From: Alphaproteobacteria bacterium
GTDB taxonomy: Bacteria > Pseudomonadota > Alphaproteobacteria > ATCC43930 > CGMCC-115725
Length of the DNA stretch: 7,994 bases
Direction of reading: 5' to 3'
Assembly (NCBI GenBank): GCA_019241915.1
Contig: JAFAWI010000117.1
Coordinates: 1 to 7,994, forward strand
In this document: piece after piece, positions 5,775-7,994 of the stretch
How the letters are laid out: the number at the start of each line of letters is the position of its first letter
Position numbering within the stretch: position 1 is the stretch's first letter
Notes under the pieces: model-generated
What the model was told of the DNA's origin: nothing
The model's input: the letters and a program-made list of their open reading frames with translations, nothing else
Database searches by the model: none
Translations under genes and position numbers: made by a program

Positions 5775-5803
5775 ATACTAGCGCAGCGGTGCGCGATGCA
5801 AAT
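5775..5803 (-). promoter_or_regulatory. Possible promoter for the GMC gene at 4018-5634
   Basis: On the minus strand TAGTAT (5775-5780) is a fair -10 box. ATTTGC (5798-5803) stands 17 bp upstream; TTGCAT (5796-5801) at 15 bp is the alternative -35. The start codon is about 140 bp further downstream. Confidence 0.25.
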
Positions 5804-5895
5804 CAGCTTCTTGCGGCTGCTCTTTTTGCTGGCGGCGAGGCAGCGGGGACATTTCGCCGGAGGCCGAAGCGTGACCGCTATTTCCGCCGCCGGGG

Positions 5896-5923
5896 TTGTT
5901 CTCGCAGCGCGGCTGTCTATATC
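5896..5923 (+). promoter_or_regulatory. Possible sigma-70 promoter for the adenylate cyclase gene
   Basis: TTGTTC (5896-5901) and TATATC (5918-5923) are 16 bp apart, about 80 bp before the cyclase start. The TATAT stretch is the most AT-rich spot in a very GC-rich leader. Confidence 0.3.
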
Positions 5924-6002
5924 GAGCGGCGCGCGCCCCCGCCGATCCCGAGCCGCTGGCGGGCTGGATCTCGCGGCTTGGATGCCCGCTAGGGACCCTT
6001 AA

Positions 6003-7412
6003 ATGACCGACGAAGCCGAAGCTCTTTTTGCCGTGCTGCGGCAGCAGGCAAGCGTCGAGGTGGTGCCGGCGATCGAGACGCTGGTGCGCGAGGCGCCCGA
6101 TGCCGCGTTGTGCCGGATCAATGCGCTGAAATTCGCCGAAGAGCGGCGGCTCGACGAAGAAGCGGTGATCGCCGCGTTTCTGCACGCGGCGCGGATCGGG
6201 CTGTTCGAACTGTCGTGGAACGTCGTCTGCCCGGGCTGCGGCGGAGTGCTGGGCGAGGGCGACACGCTCAAGACCGTAGGGCACGACGACTATGTCTGCG
6301 CACTGTGCGCCAGCGGCTACGAGCCGGTGCTCGACCAGATGGTCGAGGTCACCTTTACGGTGAGCCGCCGGATCCGCCGGATCGCCGCGCACGACCCGGG
6401 CGAGCTCCCGTTTGTCGAATACTTCCGCCAGGTGTTTTGGACATCGGCGATGATTTTGCCCTCGGAGCTCGACCGCGTTATCGAGGCGGTGACGCTCGAC
6501 ACGCTGGAACTGCCGGCGCACGAGAAGGCGCAGCTGTCGCTGCAGCTGCCGGAAAAGTTCCTGATCCTGTTCGAGCCGGTGACGCACGTCGCGCAATTCA
6601 TCGAAGTCAAAGGCGACCCGACGCGCGAGCGGCAAAACCTCTCGATCGTCTTCACCGGCCTCAAAGCGCCGAGCACGACAACCGAGCTGCGGCCGGGACC
6701 GTTGCGGCTCGCCTTCGAAAACCGCACCGGCGAACGGCTGCTGCCGGGGCTGTGGGTGGCCGGCGACGAGCTGCACCGGCTGCTCGACCTGCGCCATCCG
6801 TTTTTGTCGGCCAAGCGGTTGCTCAGCAACCAGACCTTCCGCGACCTCTACGGCACCGACACGCTCGACCCCGAGCAGCGGCTCAAGATCACCAGCCTCA
6901 CCTTCCTGTTCACCGACCTCAAAGGGTCGACCGCGCTGTACGAGCGGGTGGGCGACCTCGCGGCGTTCGACCTTGTGCGCGCGCACTTCCATGTGCTGCA
7001 CGAGATCGTCGCGAGCGAATCCGGCGCGATCGTCAAGACGATCGGCGACGCGGTGATGGCGACATTCCACTCGCCGGAGCGGGCGGTCGCGGCGGCGCTG
7101 CGCATGCGCGAGGCGATGCGCCGGCTCAATGCCGAGCGCGGCGGCGAGGACCTGGTGCTGAAGATCGGCATGCACGAGGGGCCTTGCCTCGCGGTCGTGC
7201 TCAACGATCGGCAGGATTTTTTCGGCCAGACCGTCAACATTGCCGCGCGGGTTCAAGGGCTGGCGATGTCGCAGGCTATCCTTGCCACCGGGTCGATCGT
7301 CGAGCATCCGCCGACCGCGCATCTGCTGGCGGCGAAAGGGCTGGCCCCGGTCGCCGAAGAACGCGCGCTGCGCGGCATCGCCGACCGTTATTCGGTCTAT
7401 GAGATACCTTAA
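6003..7412 (+). CDS. Class III adenylate cyclase with zinc-ribbon (DUF5939-like) N-terminal region, 469 aa
   Basis: The enzyme should make cyclic AMP from ATP. The C-terminal catalytic domain (about 296-469) has both metal-binding aspartates, Asp305 (FLFTDLKGST) and Asp349 (KTIGDAVMA), and the transition-state pair Asn412 and Arg416 (VNIAAR). The adenine-selecting positions are Lys345 and Asp405, as in adenylate rather than guanylate cyclases. The N-terminal 290 residues hold a zinc-ribbon-like pair, C76-x2-C79 and C99-x2-C102, in a region I match from memory to DUF5939 proteins of Bradyrhizobium relatives; it is probably sensory. There is no signal peptide or membrane segment, so a soluble enzyme is likely. 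AGGGA (5991-5995) precedes the ATG by 7 nt. A DUF1328 membrane peptide gene follows by 23 nt, so the two may be cotranscribed. The input signal is unknown. Confidence 0.93.
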   Translation: MTDEAEALFAVLRQQASVEVVPAIETLVREAPDAALCRINALKFAEERRLDEEAVIAAFLHAARIGLFELSWNVVCPGCGGVLGEGDTLKTVGHDDYVCALCASGYEPVLDQMVEVTFTVSRRIRRIAAHDPGELPFVEYFRQVFWTSAMILPSELDRVIEAVTLDTLELPAHEKAQLSLQLPEKFLILFEPVTHVAQFIEVKGDPTRERQNLSIVFTGLKAPSTTTELRPGPLRLAFENRTGERLLPGLWVAGDELHRLLDLRHPFLSAKRLLSNQTFRDLYGTDTLDPEQRLKITSLTFLFTDLKGSTALYERVGDLAAFDLVRAHFHVLHEIVASESGAIVKTIGDAVMATFHSPERAVAAALRMREAMRRLNAERGGEDLVLKIGMHEGPCLAVVLNDRQDFFGQTVNIAARVQGLAMSQAILATGSIVEHPPTAHLLAAKGLAPVAEERALRGIADRYSVYEIP

Positions 7413-7435
7413 GACAAACTTCCCGGAGGGAGCCG

Positions 7436-7609
7436 ATGCTCAGATTGGCGCTGTTCTTTCTCGTCGTGTCCTTGGTGGCGGCGCTGTTCGGCTTCACCGG
7501 CATTTCCGCTGCTACTGCCGGCATCGCCAAGTTGCTGTTCTTCCTGTTTGTCGTGATCTTCCTGGTGTTCCTGATCGGCGGCCTGATCCTCGGCTCGTCG
7601 CTGTGGTGA
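7436..7609 (+). CDS. DUF1328/UPF0391 (YtjA-like) small membrane protein, 57 aa
   Basis: A very hydrophobic 57-residue peptide with two predicted membrane helices (about 3-20 and 33-54) joined by the FGFTGISAATAGIAKLLFF stretch (18-36) that typifies the DUF1328/UPF0391 family, known as YtjA in Escherichia coli. The molecular function of that family is not established; it is probably an inner-membrane peptide. GGAGGG lies 5-6 nt before the ATG, an excellent ribosome site. The gene starts 23 nt after the cyclase stop and probably shares its transcript. Its stop is 7 nt from the end of the convergent DUF2442-HTH gene. Confidence 0.88.
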   Translation: MLRLALFFLVVSLVAALFGFTGISAATAGIAKLLFFLFVVIFLVFLIGGLILGSSLW

Positions 7610-7619
7610 CCTGGGGTCA
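7607..7619. repeat. Dyad TGACC-TGG-GGTCA spanning two convergent stop codons
   Basis: Five-base arms (7607-7611 and 7615-7619) surround a 3-nt centre. The outer bases are the TGA stop of the plus-strand membrane peptide and the TGA stop of the minus-strand gene. The stem is short and has no T tract on either side, so a bidirectional terminator role is only a possibility. Confidence 0.3.
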
Positions 7620-7994
7620 GGCGGCATGGGCCTGCGCGTCGAGACCGGCGGCCGCCAAGCGCACCGTCTTCGGCACCAAATGGACGCCGGCTTCGTAATA
7701 GCGCCACATGCGCGGGCTGACACCGAGAGCGTCCGCCGCGGCGGACTGCGTCATGCGATGCCCGCGGCGCCACCGGCGTAACCAAGCTCCGCCCTGCTCC
7801 AAGGCAAGGCGCCATAAGGTATCTGCCGAAATCTCCATCTCGTCCGACCACCCGACCGACCAGCCCCATTCGCCGACGGCCACTTCGCCGAACCGCCGGT
7901 CGTCGGTGCGCAGCGGCGCGAAGACGGCGTACCGGCTTAAATGGTCGGTGAGGTCTACGACGCTCTCGCCGCCGGCTTTCCAGACGACGACCAC
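7617..7994 (-). CDS. DUF2442 and helix-turn-helix domain protein (5' end beyond window)
   Basis: The visible 126 codons give two parts. Residues 1-65 resemble DUF2442: the hydrophobic strand followed by G-x-S-V-V-D-L, then FAPLRTDDRRFGEVAV, then a WS-x-EMEISADTLW end. Residues 70-117 form a Cro/CI-type helix-turn-helix (MTQSAAADALGVSPRMWRYYEAG), with the recognition helix around SPRMWRYYEAG. The first codon in the window is GTG at the very edge. DUF2442 domains normally begin with another strand, so the true start probably lies some 15-20 residues upstream. DUF2442 proteins often pair with DUF4160 proteins in toxin-antitoxin-like modules, so a DUF4160 gene may lie just beyond 7994; this is inference. 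The gene ends 7 nt from the convergent membrane peptide gene. Likely a DNA-binding regulator or antitoxin. Confidence 0.75.
   Translation of the reverse strand: MVVVWKAGGESVVDLTDHLSRYAVFAPLRTDDRRFGEVAVGEWGWSVGWSDEMEISADTLWRLALEQGGAWLRRWRRGHRMTQSAAADALGVSPRMWRYYEAGVHLVPKTVRLAAAGLDAQAHAA

Larger units (their letters stand above)
5635..6002. other. Divergent intergenic region between GMC gene and cyclase gene
   Basis: This 368-bp gap separates divergently transcribed genes and must carry both promoters; candidates lie at 5775-5803 (minus) and 5896-5923 (plus). A 68-codon frame (5796-6002) crosses it but lacks a ribosome site and family features, so I leave it uncalled. No RNA gene or riboswitch is apparent. 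Confidence 0.6.

Noticed and set aside
4195..5781. Plus-strand open frames opposite the 4018-5634 GMC gene (4195-4860 and 4975-5781)
   Set aside because: Their sequences mirror the antisense of conserved GMC motifs, just as the frame opposite the middle copy does.
5796..6002. 68-codon plus-strand frame ending just before the cyclase ATG
   Set aside because: Its hydrophobic start resembles a signal peptide, but there is no ribosome site, the rest is Arg/Ala-rich, and it covers the likely cyclase promoter.
5778..7322. 514-codon minus-strand open frame opposite the cyclase
   Set aside because: Antisense shadow of a gene with complete class III cyclase motifs; composition is Arg/His/Gln-rich and no domain is visible.

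Overview
The window looks like high-GC alphaproteobacterial chromosome, most likely from the Bradyrhizobium/Rhodopseudomonas/Nitrobacter group. The basis is the GC-rich third codon positions, the style of the GMC oxidoreductases, and a zinc-ribbon adenylate cyclase followed by a DUF1328 membrane peptide, which resemble proteins I know from that group. This is recognition from memory; no search was run.

Left part (1-5634) is a metabolic cluster. Three paralogous GMC-type FAD oxidoreductases lie on the minus strand: one cut by the left edge (1-390), one at 1084-2700 and one at 4018-5634. The two complete copies are both exactly 538 residues. A plus-strand TauD/TfdA-like 2-oxoglutarate/Fe(II) dioxygenase (3031-3912) sits between the two complete copies, diverging from one and converging on the other. 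A dioxygenase beside several alcohol-oxidising flavoproteins suggests oxidative catabolism, but the substrate cannot be read from the sequence. A 76-residue basic-tailed ORF (845-1075) follows the middle GMC gene by 8 nt and appears to have linked it to the left GMC gene in one operon.

The most unusual structure is at 404-865: a 446-bp element with 16-bp terminal inverted repeats (15/16 match) and a perfect 8-bp target duplication (GACCCTTG), carrying no transposase. Its only gene is an 82-residue protein whose Cys/His spacing resembles a FYVE or other treble-clef zinc finger. The element landed inside the last codons of the basic-tailed ORF, replaced that ORF's stop with one from its own inverted repeat, and separated the left GMC gene from its upstream operon partners. 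Joining the sequence across one copy of the duplication restores an ORF whose stop lies 3 nt before the GMC start codon.

Right part (5635-7994) is regulatory and membrane-related. It has a class III adenylate cyclase with a zinc-ribbon N-terminal region (6003-7412) and a 57-residue DUF1328/YtjA-type membrane peptide 23 nt downstream (7436-7609). Convergent to these is a DUF2442 plus helix-turn-helix protein (7617-7994) that runs off the right edge. I see no tRNA, rRNA, CRISPR array or complete insertion sequence with a transposase.
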